Shown here: piece by piece, positions 47,921-56,861 of the stretch
Position numbering within the stretch: position 1 is the first letter of the stretch
How the letters are laid out: each line of letters begins with the position of its first letter
From: CAZYHU01 sp964524475
GTDB taxonomy: Bacteria > Patescibacteriota > Minisyncoccia > Phycocordibacterales > UBA1006
Assembly: GCA_964524475.1 (NCBI GenBank)
Contig: CAZGCO010000001.1
Location: 1 to 64,000 of the forward strand
DNA length: 64,000 bases
Direction: 5' to 3'
Program-made: the position numbers and the translations under genes
Notes under the pieces: generated by a model
The model's database searches: none
What the model saw: the letters and a program-made list of their open reading frames with translations, nothing else
What the model was told of the DNA's origin: nothing

Positions 47921-50164
47921 ATGAAATCATCTATTTTTAAAATCTTTAATTCAGGAATCATTGCAGGAGCTGTTTTTGCTGTGATTTTTGGATTTACTTC
48001 ACCTGCGTCTGCAGGGTGGAACGATACAGGATCAAACAGTGAATGTCCTACATTTTCTGTAGCTGTTTTTGACAGTAATCTCAATGCAAAATCAGGAGTA
48101 GGAGACCCGTGTTGGAACGGTGTAAATGTTTCTGCTGCTGCAAATGATATTATTAATGTAAAAGTGTATTTTCATAATAATACAGGATCAACCGTGAGTG
48201 GTGTTTTAGTAAAAACATCAGACAACCGTAATCTGCGTGGGGCTATTAGTCTCAGTGGGTCAGTAATAGTAAACGGATCTACCGTAGCAGACGGTGGTGG
48301 ATCAGTTACTATTCCTGCAGGAACACGATTAGAATATCGTCGATCACAACTGGAAATTCAAAGTAATAATCCACAAACACCTATAACAACTAACTTGTAT
48401 CAAAATACTGATATATTCGGTTCTGGATATAATGTGGGAACATTACCATCTGCATGGATAGGTGGACAAGGAGTTATCAAGGTATCATATGAAGTTGTCC
48501 CTGATGCGATAGTAGTTGTTGATACAACTGTAAACAAACCAACGGCAACTACGTATGCACCTGCAAGTAAAGATACCGCAGGAAATGCAACACTTTCCGG
48601 AGTAGCTACATCAAACGGGTCTGATATGACATCATGGTTCCGTTATTACCCTGGTAACAGTAACTGTACTAGTACTGGTATTGATACTTCGAAAACAAAT
48701 AATGGAAATGCAGGTACCGTTACTCGATCAAAATCAGTTTCTGGTTTTGTGTCAGGAATTAACTCGTATCAATTAATGGTTTCTGCTCCAGGAACAAGTG
48801 AAATCAGTGGTGGATGTCAGTCGTTTACTATCAATGGTACGAATATTATTATTAATAACGGAACATTGCCAGACGTTACAACCTATGCAGAGTCAAATCT
48901 TAATAGTGGTAATGGTGACGTAGTATTAAACGGATGGTTTAATGGAAATGGATTACCAACAACAACATGTTTTGAAATTGATGGTACTAACTATTCAAAC
49001 CGTACCGTAGGTTGTACTGATCGTGGTAACACGTCAGGTAACTACAATTATTCTCTCTACAGTTTACCAACAGGTTCATATGAATATCGTGCCTATGCAT
49101 ATAACAGTGCAGGAGAACGCAAGGGATCATGGGAATCGTTTTATATAAATCGTCGTGATACTGATATTTATTATCCACCTGTTGATACACGTACATATCC
49201 AGGAGCAACAACATTGGTTCCGGTAACTGTAGGAAATACCTATGCAACTCTGGATGGATATTATCAGGCAAATGGTTGTAATACCAACACATGGTTCGAA
49301 TATGGACCTAATCAAAACTCACTCATTTATCGAACCGCAGAAGTTAGTCGTGGAACAGGTTCAGGTAGTGCAAGTCAGTCTTTGACAGGATTAGTTGAAA
49401 ATACTGCATATTACTACAAAGTAGTGGCACGTAACTGTTACGGAACAACATCAGGTAGTGTACGATATTTTGTTACTACTGGTACTGTGAATAATGTAAA
49501 TACTGTATACGTTACTCCTAAAACAGTAACGAATCGTACGGTAGTTTCTAACACTAATACTAATCAGGTTATTGGAACAGGTATTCGTGGTAATTTCATA
49601 AAACTGATGATCGATAACAGTCGAACATCTATTCGTAAAAATGATCAGGTTACTTATGAAGTAAACTGGGAAAATGTTTCCAGTGTTACCTTGAACGATT
49701 TAGTTCTCGAAGTTTCATTCCCTAAAGAATTAACTATCGTAGATAGTTCACGAGGTGATATTGATCGTTCTGCAAATGCAGTGTATCTGAACATTGATCG
49801 TCTAGATTCAAAAGAAGAAGGACGAATGCTTATCATGACACGCATGAAATCATCTGTGTTAAATGACGCTCCATTGGTAGCACGTGCTATCATGGCGTTT
49901 GAAAACCCGACACTCGATGGTGCTCAGGAAAACGCTATTGCGTATGATGCTGATAATTATGATGCAACAGGAGACAGTAGTGTACTCGGTGCGAGTATCT
50001 TCGGACTCGGATTCTTGCCAGGAAATCTGGTTGGATGGTTGATCATCTTCTTGATTATCCTCTTGATTATTATTGCTGCTCGGTATTATACTCGAGGAGA
50101 AAATAATCGTCCTGATCAAAACGGTGGTAATGGTGGCTATGCGCCATACCGACCACAAGCATAA
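47921..50164 (+). CDS. Large DUF11/fibronectin-like surface protein with C-terminal anchor
   Basis: The 747-residue protein has a signal peptide (about 1-31, ending SPASA), several beta domains including Fn3-like segments near residues 400-520 (ATTLVPVTVGNTYATLDGYYQ, LVENTAYYYKVVARNCYG), a DUF11-like domain near 545-665 (IKLMIDNSRTSIRKNDQVTYEVNWENVSS), a membrane segment (about 700-720: LVGWLIIFLIILLIIIAA) and a short basic tail. It shares the DUF11-like and anchor parts with the 13145 protein. It is likely a major adhesin or surface-layer component. Confidence 0.8.
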   Translation: MKSSIFKIFNSGIIAGAVFAVIFGFTSPASAGWNDTGSNSECPTFSVAVFDSNLNAKSGVGDPCWNGVNVSAAANDIINVKVYFHNNTGSTVSGVLVKTSDNRNLRGAISLSGSVIVNGSTVADGGGSVTIPAGTRLEYRRSQLEIQSNNPQTPITTNLYQNTDIFGSGYNVGTLPSAWIGGQGVIKVSYEVVPDAIVVVDTTVNKPTATTYAPASKDTAGNATLSGVATSNGSDMTSWFRYYPGNSNCTSTGIDTSKTNNGNAGTVTRSKSVSGFVSGINSYQLMVSAPGTSEISGGCQSFTINGTNIIINNGTLPDVTTYAESNLNSGNGDVVLNGWFNGNGLPTTTCFEIDGTNYSNRTVGCTDRGNTSGNYNYSLYSLPTGSYEYRAYAYNSAGERKGSWESFYINRRDTDIYYPPVDTRTYPGATTLVPVTVGNTYATLDGYYQANGCNTNTWFEYGPNQNSLIYRTAEVSRGTGSGSASQSLTGLVENTAYYYKVVARNCYGTTSGSVRYFVTTGTVNNVNTVYVTPKTVTNRTVVSNTNTNQVIGTGIRGNFIKLMIDNSRTSIRKNDQVTYEVNWENVSSVTLNDLVLEVSFPKELTIVDSSRGDIDRSANAVYLNIDRLDSKEEGRMLIMTRMKSSVLNDAPLVARAIMAFENPTLDGAQENAIAYDADNYDATGDSSVLGASIFGLGFLPGNLVGWLIIFLIILLIIIAARYYTRGENNRPDQNGGNGGYAPYRPQA

Positions 50165-50200
50165 AGCACAAAAAAATTCCGTAAGGAATTTTTTTGTGCT
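50165..50200 (+). terminator. Terminator after the 47921 gene
   Basis: AGCACAAAAAAATTCC pairs with GGAATTTTTTTGTGCT around GTAA. Its last base is the first base of the tsaE -10 hexamer TATATT. Confidence 0.85.
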
Positions 50201-50212
50201 ATATTGAACCAT

Positions 50213-50641
50213 ATGAAACATTTTACGCGCACAGAATTGCCTAATATTGTCACAGAACTTATAGAATATATAGGGCAACATAGATCAGTATCTCATGCCA
50301 CCGTTGTTTGTCTGAATGGAGATTTAGGTGCTGGTAAAACAAGCCTTACTGCAGAGCTGTGTAAGCAGTTGGGTTTTATGACTGATATCCTGAGTCCTAC
50401 ATTTGTTATCTTGAAAAATTATCCCACACATATTATGTTTCAAAACCTGATTCATATTGATGCATATCGATTGAATACTGAATTAGAATTACAAAAACTA
50501 CATTGGGATGAATACATAAACAATTCAAATAACCTTATCATTATTGAATGGTCAGAACGCGTTCCGGAACTTGTCCCTGCTGATGCATTGATAGTTACCT
50601 TGGATCATATATCTCTAGATGTTCGGTCTATAGATTTTTAA
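50213..50641 (+). CDS. tsaE: tRNA threonylcarbamoyladenosine biosynthesis ATPase TsaE
   Basis: The 142-residue protein has Walker A GDLGAGKTSLT (about 36-46), the SPTFVILKNYP motif, IDAYRL and LIIIEWSERVP. TsaE drives TsaD-TsaB turnover in making the t6A base at position 37 of ANN-decoding tRNAs. The ATG at 50213 is preferred over a TTG three codons upstream, because TATATT (50200-50205) ends seven bases before it. Confidence 0.93.
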   Translation: MKHFTRTELPNIVTELIEYIGQHRSVSHATVVCLNGDLGAGKTSLTAELCKQLGFMTDILSPTFVILKNYPTHIMFQNLIHIDAYRLNTELELQKLHWDEYINNSNNLIIIEWSERVPELVPADALIVTLDHISLDVRSIDF

Positions 50642-50664
50642 AAATATTTTGATATACTATAATT

Positions 50665-51141
50665 ATGAATACACATACTAAAAAAAATGGGACACGGACA
50701 ACATGGATTATTGTTCTTTTGGTTATTTTATTACCAATTGTTGCGCTTACTGGGCTTAGTAAACTCCCTGGTAAATATGATAGTTTTGCAGGGTGTATAG
50801 CGGATTCAGGTGCTAAATTTTATGGTACCTACTGGTGTCCACATTGTGCAGAACAAAAAGCATTATTTGGTAAGTCAGTTAAAAAATTGCCTTATTTAGA
50901 ATGTAGTCTCCCACCCAAGGAACGCACTGCTGCAACGCAGGCAGCTCAACAGGCATATGCTAATGGAACACTCAAGGAAGGTCAGGATCCACGTACTATT
51001 GGTATTAAAATGGACACAGATGTTTGTTATGATGCAGGTATTACTGGTTATCCTACATGGAAATTTACCGACGGTACTACTATTTCCAGAGTGATGACAC
51101 TTACAGAATTATCAGAAAAAACATCTTGTCAGATAAAATAA
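50665..51141 (+). CDS. Membrane-anchored thioredoxin-like protein (CPHC)
   Basis: The 158-residue protein has a signal anchor (about 12-33) and a thioredoxin-like domain with the active site YWCPHCAEQKALF, two further Cys (LECSL, DVCYDAG) and cis-Pro GYPTW. It is of the type found next to VKOR or DsbB in CPR and cyanobacteria. The DsbB-like gene follows after six bases, so the pair probably forms an exported disulfide-making couple. TATACT (50653-50658) lies six bases before the ATG. Confidence 0.85.
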   Translation: MNTHTKKNGTRTTWIIVLLVILLPIVALTGLSKLPGKYDSFAGCIADSGAKFYGTYWCPHCAEQKALFGKSVKKLPYLECSLPPKERTAATQAAQQAYANGTLKEGQDPRTIGIKMDTDVCYDAGITGYPTWKFTDGTTISRVMTLTELSEKTSCQIK

Positions 51142-51147
51142 TTTTTT

Positions 51148-51675
51148 ATGGAAACGTTTATAAACATGATTGCTGGCTATGGGACAATATTATTACAAAT
51201 AGCAGGAATTTTTGTAATAATATTGTGGTTTTTGCGAGACACGGTTGATATTCCTGTCATTAGTTTTATTCGAAAAAATGGTATAGCTATTGGGGTGTTA
51301 TTATCGTTTGCCGGTATCGTGATGAGTTTGATATATTCTGGTGTTATCGGATATCCACCATGTTTGTTATGTTGGTGGCAGCGAATATTGCTCTATCCAC
51401 AATTTGCTATATTGTTGGTTGCATGGATTACAGGGGAATATCGTTCTGCACGTATCACGAGTCTCATATTATCTATTGCAGGTATTTGTGTCTCGTTCGT
51501 GCATATATTAGATCAATCAGGGGTATTTTCAAGGGGGTTACCGTGTGACCTATCAGGAGTTTCTTGTAGTGAGATATCAGTCATATTGCAGGGATATGTT
51601 ACGATTCCTGTTATGGCAGCAACGGTGTTCGCGGTGATGATTATCGTACAGCTCATCGGGTTGTCGAAAAAATAG
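51148..51675 (+). CDS. dsbB: DsbB/BdbC-like disulfide oxidoreductase
   Basis: The 175-residue protein has about five membrane segments with the quinone-site Cys pair in PPCLLCWWQR and a second pair in GLPCDLSGVSC, the DsbB arrangement. It would re-oxidise the thioredoxin-like partner upstream or the DsbA-like protein downstream and pass electrons to a quinone. It is cotranscribed with 50665. Confidence 0.88.
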   Translation: METFINMIAGYGTILLQIAGIFVIILWFLRDTVDIPVISFIRKNGIAIGVLLSFAGIVMSLIYSGVIGYPPCLLCWWQRILLYPQFAILLVAWITGEYRSARITSLILSIAGICVSFVHILDQSGVFSRGLPCDLSGVSCSEISVILQGYVTIPVMAATVFAVMIIVQLIGLSKK

Positions 51676-51720
51676 TGAGAAAAAAATATTCCCCATAGGG
51701 GAATATTTTTTTTCACTATT
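51671..51720. terminator. Bidirectional palindromic terminator
   Basis: AATAGTGA(G)AAAAAAATATTCCCC pairs with GGGGAATATTTTTTTTCACTATT; it includes the stop codons of both convergent genes. Confidence 0.85.
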
Positions 51721-52483
51721 TTTTCAGTGCGTCTTTCATGTTAATAAAACTCTGTGCACCAGGGAATGGTTGTGTATTAATAACAAAATGCGGTGTTCCT
51801 TTAAATCCAATTAAACTATTTTCAGAAATATCACGATCAATCATCGGAAGATATTTTTTTGCAGTTAAACAGTCAGTCATGAATTTTTCATCTACCGCTG
51901 TTTTTAGAAATGATGCAAACAAGTTTGATTTTGTACGGTCATTTTTTACTGTTTCATTGATTAGGGTATATCCAGTATTACTCATAAACAGGTCATGTGC
52001 TTGCCAAAATTTTCCTTGTTCATATGCACAGTAGAGAGCTTCTGCTGCGAGATATCCATTACCGTGTCCATTACCGAAACTGTATACGTATGCAATATCA
52101 CCATTATTCGCAAGATTTTTTAGTTCTGGAACAGGCGCTATGTATGATCCTCCGTTTTCTGGTGTGATAAATTGTTTCATGTCTGTCTGGGCTACCAGTT
52201 CAGGGTTTAAACCTGATGCAAAATGACAAAATGGGCAACTAGGGTCACTGACCTCGATGACGATACTGTTACTGTTTTTATTTCCGAGAACAATACGGCC
52301 ACTAGCGAGAAATGTATTCATTATTTCGGTGGTAATAGGTGTTATTTGATCTGGGTTTACCGGTGTTTCAGTAGTGGGTATAGGTGGTATAGATGGCTTT
52401 GGCATAATTATTGCCCCAGCAATCAGAATTCCTACGATAATAAGAGCAAAAAATGTTTGATATTTTTGAAATATGTTTTCCAT
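51716..52483 (-). CDS. DsbA-like thiol oxidoreductase
   Basis: From the ATG at 52483 the product is 255 residues: a membrane anchor (about 8-30), a Pro/Thr-rich linker, and a DsbA-type domain with the active site SDPSCPFCHFA, a helical insert and cis-Pro in KGTPHFVIN. It is the third thiol-disulfide gene in this stretch and is convergent with dsbB. It would introduce disulfides into exported proteins, several of which in this window have paired Cys. On the minus strand TATTAT (52491-52496) lies seven bases before this ATG. Confidence 0.88.
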   Translation of the reverse strand: MENIFQKYQTFFALIIVGILIAGAIIMPKPSIPPIPTTETPVNPDQITPITTEIMNTFLASGRIVLGNKNSNSIVIEVSDPSCPFCHFASGLNPELVAQTDMKQFITPENGGSYIAPVPELKNLANNGDIAYVYSFGNGHGNGYLAAEALYCAYEQGKFWQAHDLFMSNTGYTLINETVKNDRTKSNLFASFLKTAVDEKFMTDCLTAKKYLPMIDRDISENSLIGFKGTPHFVINTQPFPGAQSFINMKDALKK

Positions 52484-52525
52484 AAAATTTATAATATTAG
52501 TTTTAGTAATGTATAACAATATCGT

Positions 52526-53566
52526 TTATAATTTTTCATTTCCCATCATGATTTCGAGCGGGCGAAGCGCCGGGACGTGATGTGCGGTTATTTTAATCAT
52601 GCCGAGTATTGGAAGCGCTATAATCATCCCAGGAATACCCCATATTGCACCACCAATGATAATACCCAATATAGATATGAGTGCGTTCAGTGACACCTGA
52701 CTACCCATAATCATAGGAGTAGTAATATTGTTATCAATAAACTGAATGATCATAAACATAATAACAGTATATATTGCAGATATTGGTCCCAGTACCAGGA
52801 GACTGAATAATATCACCAGACCAAACCCAATAGTAGTACCCAAATACGGGATAATGTTGAGTACTGCTGTAAAACATCCCCAGAATATTGGACTGGGTAT
52901 ACCGATAATCCAAAACCCGAACGAGTTGAGTACTGACAAGATAGTAATAGACATCAATAACCCCCACAGATATTTCGGAACGACATTTTGATAATCTTTT
53001 GCGAGTCTTGATAATGTTTCTTTTTTTGTTCCACCCATAGCCAATATAGATTCTTTGATACGGTCACGATATGCTAACAAGAGAATAGAGAGAATAATAG
53101 AAAGAGTAATCGTACTGGTGATATTGGTGATACTGCTTAACAGTTGAGGGATGATTTGTCCACCCAGATTAACAATGTTTTTTATTGCTGGTTGAATTAA
53201 TTGTGAAATATCAGTATGGAATGTTGTATTGATACTATGGGTAAGCTGGGTCAAGTTCGTACTAATAATCGGTTGATAATCTGGTAACGTACTGACAAAG
53301 TTTTTTGTCATAAGCCCTAGTATACCGATAATACCGACAAATACAGCAATAGTAATAATACCTCCCAGAATATAGGCAAGACTTCTAGGTATTTTATGAT
53401 TGTTTAATTGTTTTCCTAGACGATACATACACAATGACAAGAGTCCTGCGAATACCATAGGAACCAAGAATCCTCGCCCCAAGATAACCAGGGTGATAGT
53501 TATAGCCAGAATGATAATAATGAGAAAACCGTTGACTAATAAGGGTGAAATACGTTCGTGAATCAT
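52526..53566 (-). CDS. AI-2E/PerM-family membrane permease
   Basis: The 346-residue protein has about eight membrane segments and the family segments FLVPMVFAGLLSLCMYRL, LSRLAKDYQNVVPKYLWG, GFWIIGIPSPIFWGCFTAVLNIIPYLGTTIG and IQFIDNNITTPMIMG. The family (also AI-2 exporter or UPF0118) includes exporters and sodium/proton antiporters; the substrate is unknown. I start at the ATG 53566, not the GTG at 53572: TATACT on the minus strand (53574-53579) is seven bases from that ATG. Confidence 0.88.
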   Translation of the reverse strand: MIHERISPLLVNGFLIIIILAITITLVILGRGFLVPMVFAGLLSLCMYRLGKQLNNHKIPRSLAYILGGIITIAVFVGIIGILGLMTKNFVSTLPDYQPIISTNLTQLTHSINTTFHTDISQLIQPAIKNIVNLGGQIIPQLLSSITNITSTITLSIILSILLLAYRDRIKESILAMGGTKKETLSRLAKDYQNVVPKYLWGLLMSITILSVLNSFGFWIIGIPSPIFWGCFTAVLNIIPYLGTTIGFGLVILFSLLVLGPISAIYTVIMFMIIQFIDNNITTPMIMGSQVSLNALISILGIIIGGAIWGIPGMIIALPILGMIKITAHHVPALRPLEIMMGNEKL

Positions 53567-53603
53567 ATACACCAGTATACCGTAAAATAATCATATCAAT
53601 CAG

Positions 53604-53631
53604 TTGACAAATAATATGAATATGATATAAT
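53604..53631 (+). promoter_or_regulatory. Promoter of the 53681 exported-protein gene
   Basis: TTGACA (53604-53609), 16-base spacer ending TATGA, TATAAT (53626-53631). It is the third member of a near-identical promoter set. Confidence 0.8.
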
Positions 53632-53680
53632 AGTACAAATGGGCGATTTTGTCCTTTGTAAACCAAAAACCAATATACCA

Positions 53681-56014
53681 ATGAAGAATATTTTTATTAT
53701 TTTCGCAACAGTTTTTAATCTTGGAATAGCAAATGCTGCAACAGGGTTTATTATCGACGCACCAGTGGATTCGGTAACGAATTCGTCTTGTGTAGTATTG
53801 TTTAACCTTATGACAGTTCCTGCAAATTACAAAATTATTTGTAATTTTGGGACTTTTTCTGATACCTCAGCCACAACCAGTGGTGCAGGGGTTAAGTTAA
53901 GACGTGTGACTGGTTTAAGTGACGGTACTAATTATGTTAATTGTATTGTCAGTATCTTATCAGGTACTAATGATACATTGACTGGTACTTTCAATGTTAC
54001 TACTTTGGCGACACCTACAGTACCTAACTTGACGGCAACATTTTTATCGCCAAACAAGTTACGGATTACTGGTTCTACGAACCATCCAATGTATGTATAT
54101 GCGATGTACGGTATAGGTTCTACCTACAACCAAACGTCAAATACATTTTTTGCAAAACCAGGGAGTGTTGATGACACATTGACACTCGTGACGAATGCAG
54201 GAACTGCTTATAATTATATTATTATGAGTATAGGAACGTCATTTGTTACGGGATCAGCAGCGAGTCTCGCCGTTAGATTTAATGGTTCGTTTATGACACC
54301 ATCGCCTAGCGAGGCAGACATTAATAATGGATCTGTTTCGTGGGGGATTGATACGGCAAATTTTCGTTATTATTTTTCACCAGGGTATTTACTTACTGGG
54401 GGAACAATAGCGACATATTTGTTCGATTCAGTGGGTGTAAATCCATTGAAAACAATTTCTTCTGGAGTTACTCCGAACGTAGGAATGAATTCCGTTTTTG
54501 TAAACGGGTTAATTCATAACACGTATTATCGCATTCTTGTAGTCTATACACGTGGAACCTATAAAGATTCTGTGTGGGTGGTTGGGAGAACTATTAAGGT
54601 TCTTAAACCATTTGTTATGATTACAAATAGTGTTTCTGGTGTTGATTCGTTAGGAATAACAATGTTGACAAATATATTTAATGGAGTTTCTACTACCATC
54701 AAGGTTAATATCCTTGATAGTAATATGAACTTATTATATGTATTACCAACCCAAAACATGGGAGTTAATTTTCAGAACAAGTTTTCAAAAAAGGGCTTAA
54801 CCCCTAATACGATGTATTATGTTCAGATAATTGATTCGAACATGTATGGAAAAGATTCAATTGTAGTAATGTTTCAAACACTACCTATTCCACCACCAAC
54901 GATTGGTAATATTATTATTTCAACCGGGTCTCTTACAGCACGTTCTGTGACCGTATCTGCCCCTATTGGAAAGGGATCAAATTACCCTACAGGATTCAAC
55001 CTGTATTGGGTGACGATTACTCCTAATGGAGGTAGTACAATACTGCCCGTGGATACCAGTATTACCGCATTTCCTGTTATGGGGTTAAAACCCATAATAG
55101 GATTAAAACCAAGTACTACATATACCGTATGTTTCTTCGCGAAACATGATGGAGGTGTTACCTCTGTTTGTATTCCTATTACTACCCTCGCTCCGAAACC
55201 TGCACCAGTGATTTCGACAACACCTGTTGTAGAAAGTTCATGTGCTTCGGTTATCTTGAAAAGCTTTCCGGTAACGGTTGCTTCGGGGGACTTGGGTACT
55301 GTATTTGTATATGGTAGAGAGGGAAAAACAGACCCTTTTGTGTTACTTGATCAGAAAAGTAGTAATACTAGTTTTGTCTATCAGGGTTATATAGGTAAGG
55401 GTTTCAAGCCTAATACCTATTATCAGTACATGATGCAAACCATGTCCATGGATTCTAGTATGTCATCTCAACTTATAGTTGGTGATGTGACGATTAATTC
55501 CACAGAGCCACAGTTGGATACCGTTCAGGTATCTGATTGGCTGATAGGTCAGTATTATGTAACACCGAAAATATTCGGACATGCTGGTTGTGACAATTAC
55601 AAGTTTACTTATCTTGTAAAAGATATGAGTAATAAAATAGTAAAAACAACATGGGTTAATGTTTCAGGTGGAATGTTTAATATTGATACTACTTCTTTGT
55701 CAGGATTAACTCCTGGCACACAATACTATTTGTACTGTGAAATGCAAAATGCAGGGGACAAAATTGTTAAAGGCCCACAAGTGTTCAAAACACTTAGTGG
55801 AACAACATCAGGAATCGAAAACCAGAATACTTCGAAAGAAGAATTATGGAATGATGAATCCAGTGTAACCATCTACGACATGCTTGGACAAAATATTTTT
55901 GCAGGAACTTTGCAAGACGCAAGGCTTGAATTGGTAAATAAAGGAACGTTAATTGCTGTGAAGCAAATAACGAACAATACACAAAAAAGACAAGTGAAGA
56001 AATTTAATTTCTAA
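53681..56014 (+). CDS. Large exported multi-domain protein with a T9SS-like C-terminus
   Basis: About 777 residues: a signal peptide (MKNIFIIFATVFNLGIANA), several Fn3-like or Ig-like beta domains (recurring GLxPNTxYYxxI phrases: GLTPNTMYYVQI, GLKPSTTYTVCF, GFKPNTYYQYM, GLTPGTQYYLYC), and a C-terminal 65 residues with SSVTIYDMLGQNIFAGT and a final KKFNF. That end resembles the type A sorting domain of the Bacteroidota type IX secretion system (VxIYDxxGQ). An in-frame ATG at 53639 is leaderless by position and would add 14 residues before the signal peptide; I prefer 53681. Confidence 0.7.
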   Translation: MKNIFIIFATVFNLGIANAATGFIIDAPVDSVTNSSCVVLFNLMTVPANYKIICNFGTFSDTSATTSGAGVKLRRVTGLSDGTNYVNCIVSILSGTNDTLTGTFNVTTLATPTVPNLTATFLSPNKLRITGSTNHPMYVYAMYGIGSTYNQTSNTFFAKPGSVDDTLTLVTNAGTAYNYIIMSIGTSFVTGSAASLAVRFNGSFMTPSPSEADINNGSVSWGIDTANFRYYFSPGYLLTGGTIATYLFDSVGVNPLKTISSGVTPNVGMNSVFVNGLIHNTYYRILVVYTRGTYKDSVWVVGRTIKVLKPFVMITNSVSGVDSLGITMLTNIFNGVSTTIKVNILDSNMNLLYVLPTQNMGVNFQNKFSKKGLTPNTMYYVQIIDSNMYGKDSIVVMFQTLPIPPPTIGNIIISTGSLTARSVTVSAPIGKGSNYPTGFNLYWVTITPNGGSTILPVDTSITAFPVMGLKPIIGLKPSTTYTVCFFAKHDGGVTSVCIPITTLAPKPAPVISTTPVVESSCASVILKSFPVTVASGDLGTVFVYGREGKTDPFVLLDQKSSNTSFVYQGYIGKGFKPNTYYQYMMQTMSMDSSMSSQLIVGDVTINSTEPQLDTVQVSDWLIGQYYVTPKIFGHAGCDNYKFTYLVKDMSNKIVKTTWVNVSGGMFNIDTTSLSGLTPGTQYYLYCEMQNAGDKIVKGPQVFKTLSGTTSGIENQNTSKEELWNDESSVTIYDMLGQNIFAGTLQDARLELVNKGTLIAVKQITNNTQKRQVKKFNF

Positions 56015-56034
56015 AACACTTGTTTTCATAAAAC

Positions 56035-56066
56035 AAAAGGCAGTCACTTATATGACTGCCTTTTTT
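56035..56066 (+). terminator. Terminator after the 53681 gene
   Basis: AAAAGGCAGTCA pairs with TGACTGCCTTTTT around CTTATA. Confidence 0.85.
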
Positions 56067-56072
56067 TATGGG

Positions 56073-56183
56073 TTAGAAAAACTTTAAATACAAACTCTTT
56101 GTTCCCTGACATATAAATCTGCCTACAAAGAATAATCCAACGAATGACGCACATACTAAGAGTGCTAATGGAAAATGGGGCAT
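56073..56183 (-). CDS. Possible 36-residue membrane peptide
   Basis: A short minus-strand frame starting MPHFPLALLVCASFVGLFFVG is mostly one hydrophobic segment, then a basic tail ending YLKFF. It lies 28 bases downstream of the superoxide dismutase gene on the same strand. No homologue is recognised; the case for it is the clear membrane segment with a positive C-terminal flank. Confidence 0.35.
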   Translation of the reverse strand: MPHFPLALLVCASFVGLFFVGRFICQGTKSLYLKFF

Positions 56184-56211
56184 AATTGTATTTTTTATAT
56201 TCTCTTTTACT

Positions 56212-56799
56212 CTATTCCTTTTTGTATCTTTTTGCAATAGTGTTCCAATTGATATTTTTCATATAATCCGTGATGTATTGTTTTTTACCACTTGGGAGAT
56301 AATCTGCAACATATGCATGTTCCCACATGTCTATGGCTAATATTACCTGACATTCGTTTAATTGTCCCAAATGTTGTTCATCAACCCAGGTTTGTATTAG
56401 TGTATCATTTTCACGGTCGTGCCATAATACTGCCCAGCCGACACCGCGCGTCATGGCGAGTCCTATAAAACTGGTATACCAGTTGTCATAACTACCGAAC
56501 TGGGTGGTTATTTTTTGTGCTATATCTGACATAGGATCCAGGGGTATAGCACCATCAGAAATCTGTTCGAAATAATATTCATGATTTTTCATGCCGTTAT
56601 ATTCAAACGAAAACCTGCGATATAATTCTGATATTTCATAACTATTGTTTTCTGTATCGTGTGATAATTCTTTGATATGATCATGAATCAAATTCGCGTG
56701 TTTCACATATCCTGCATAGAGTTTCAAATGCTCGTTGATATTAGTTGATGATATTCCCGACAAAGAATCAGGAATAATAAAATTTTTTTCTGTATACAT
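56212..56799 (-). CDS. sodA: Superoxide dismutase (Fe/Mn family)
   Basis: The 195-residue enzyme converts superoxide to oxygen and peroxide. The metal ligands are seen in the N-terminal helix (EHLKLYAGYVKHANLIHDHI), KNHEYYFEQIS, and AIDMWEHAYVADY; GWAVLWHD is the conserved beta strand. Metal preference cannot be told. The longer frame upstream has no homology: start at 56799, where TATACT on the minus strand (56807-56812) lies seven bases away. Together with the Dsb proteins it indicates exposure to oxygen. Confidence 0.92.
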   Translation of the reverse strand: MYTEKNFIIPDSLSGISSTNINEHLKLYAGYVKHANLIHDHIKELSHDTENNSYEISELYRRFSFEYNGMKNHEYYFEQISDGAIPLDPMSDIAQKITTQFGSYDNWYTSFIGLAMTRGVGWAVLWHDRENDTLIQTWVDEQHLGQLNECQVILAIDMWEHAYVADYLPSGKKQYITDYMKNINWNTIAKRYKKE

Positions 56800-56861
56800 A
56801 TATCTCAGTATACAGTTTTTTTCATTTTGAGCATATAGTGTATTCATGATACGATACAAAC

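Noticed and set aside
48987..49315. Minus-strand open frames inside the 47921 gene
   Set aside because: They are shadows of the surface-protein gene with improbable composition.
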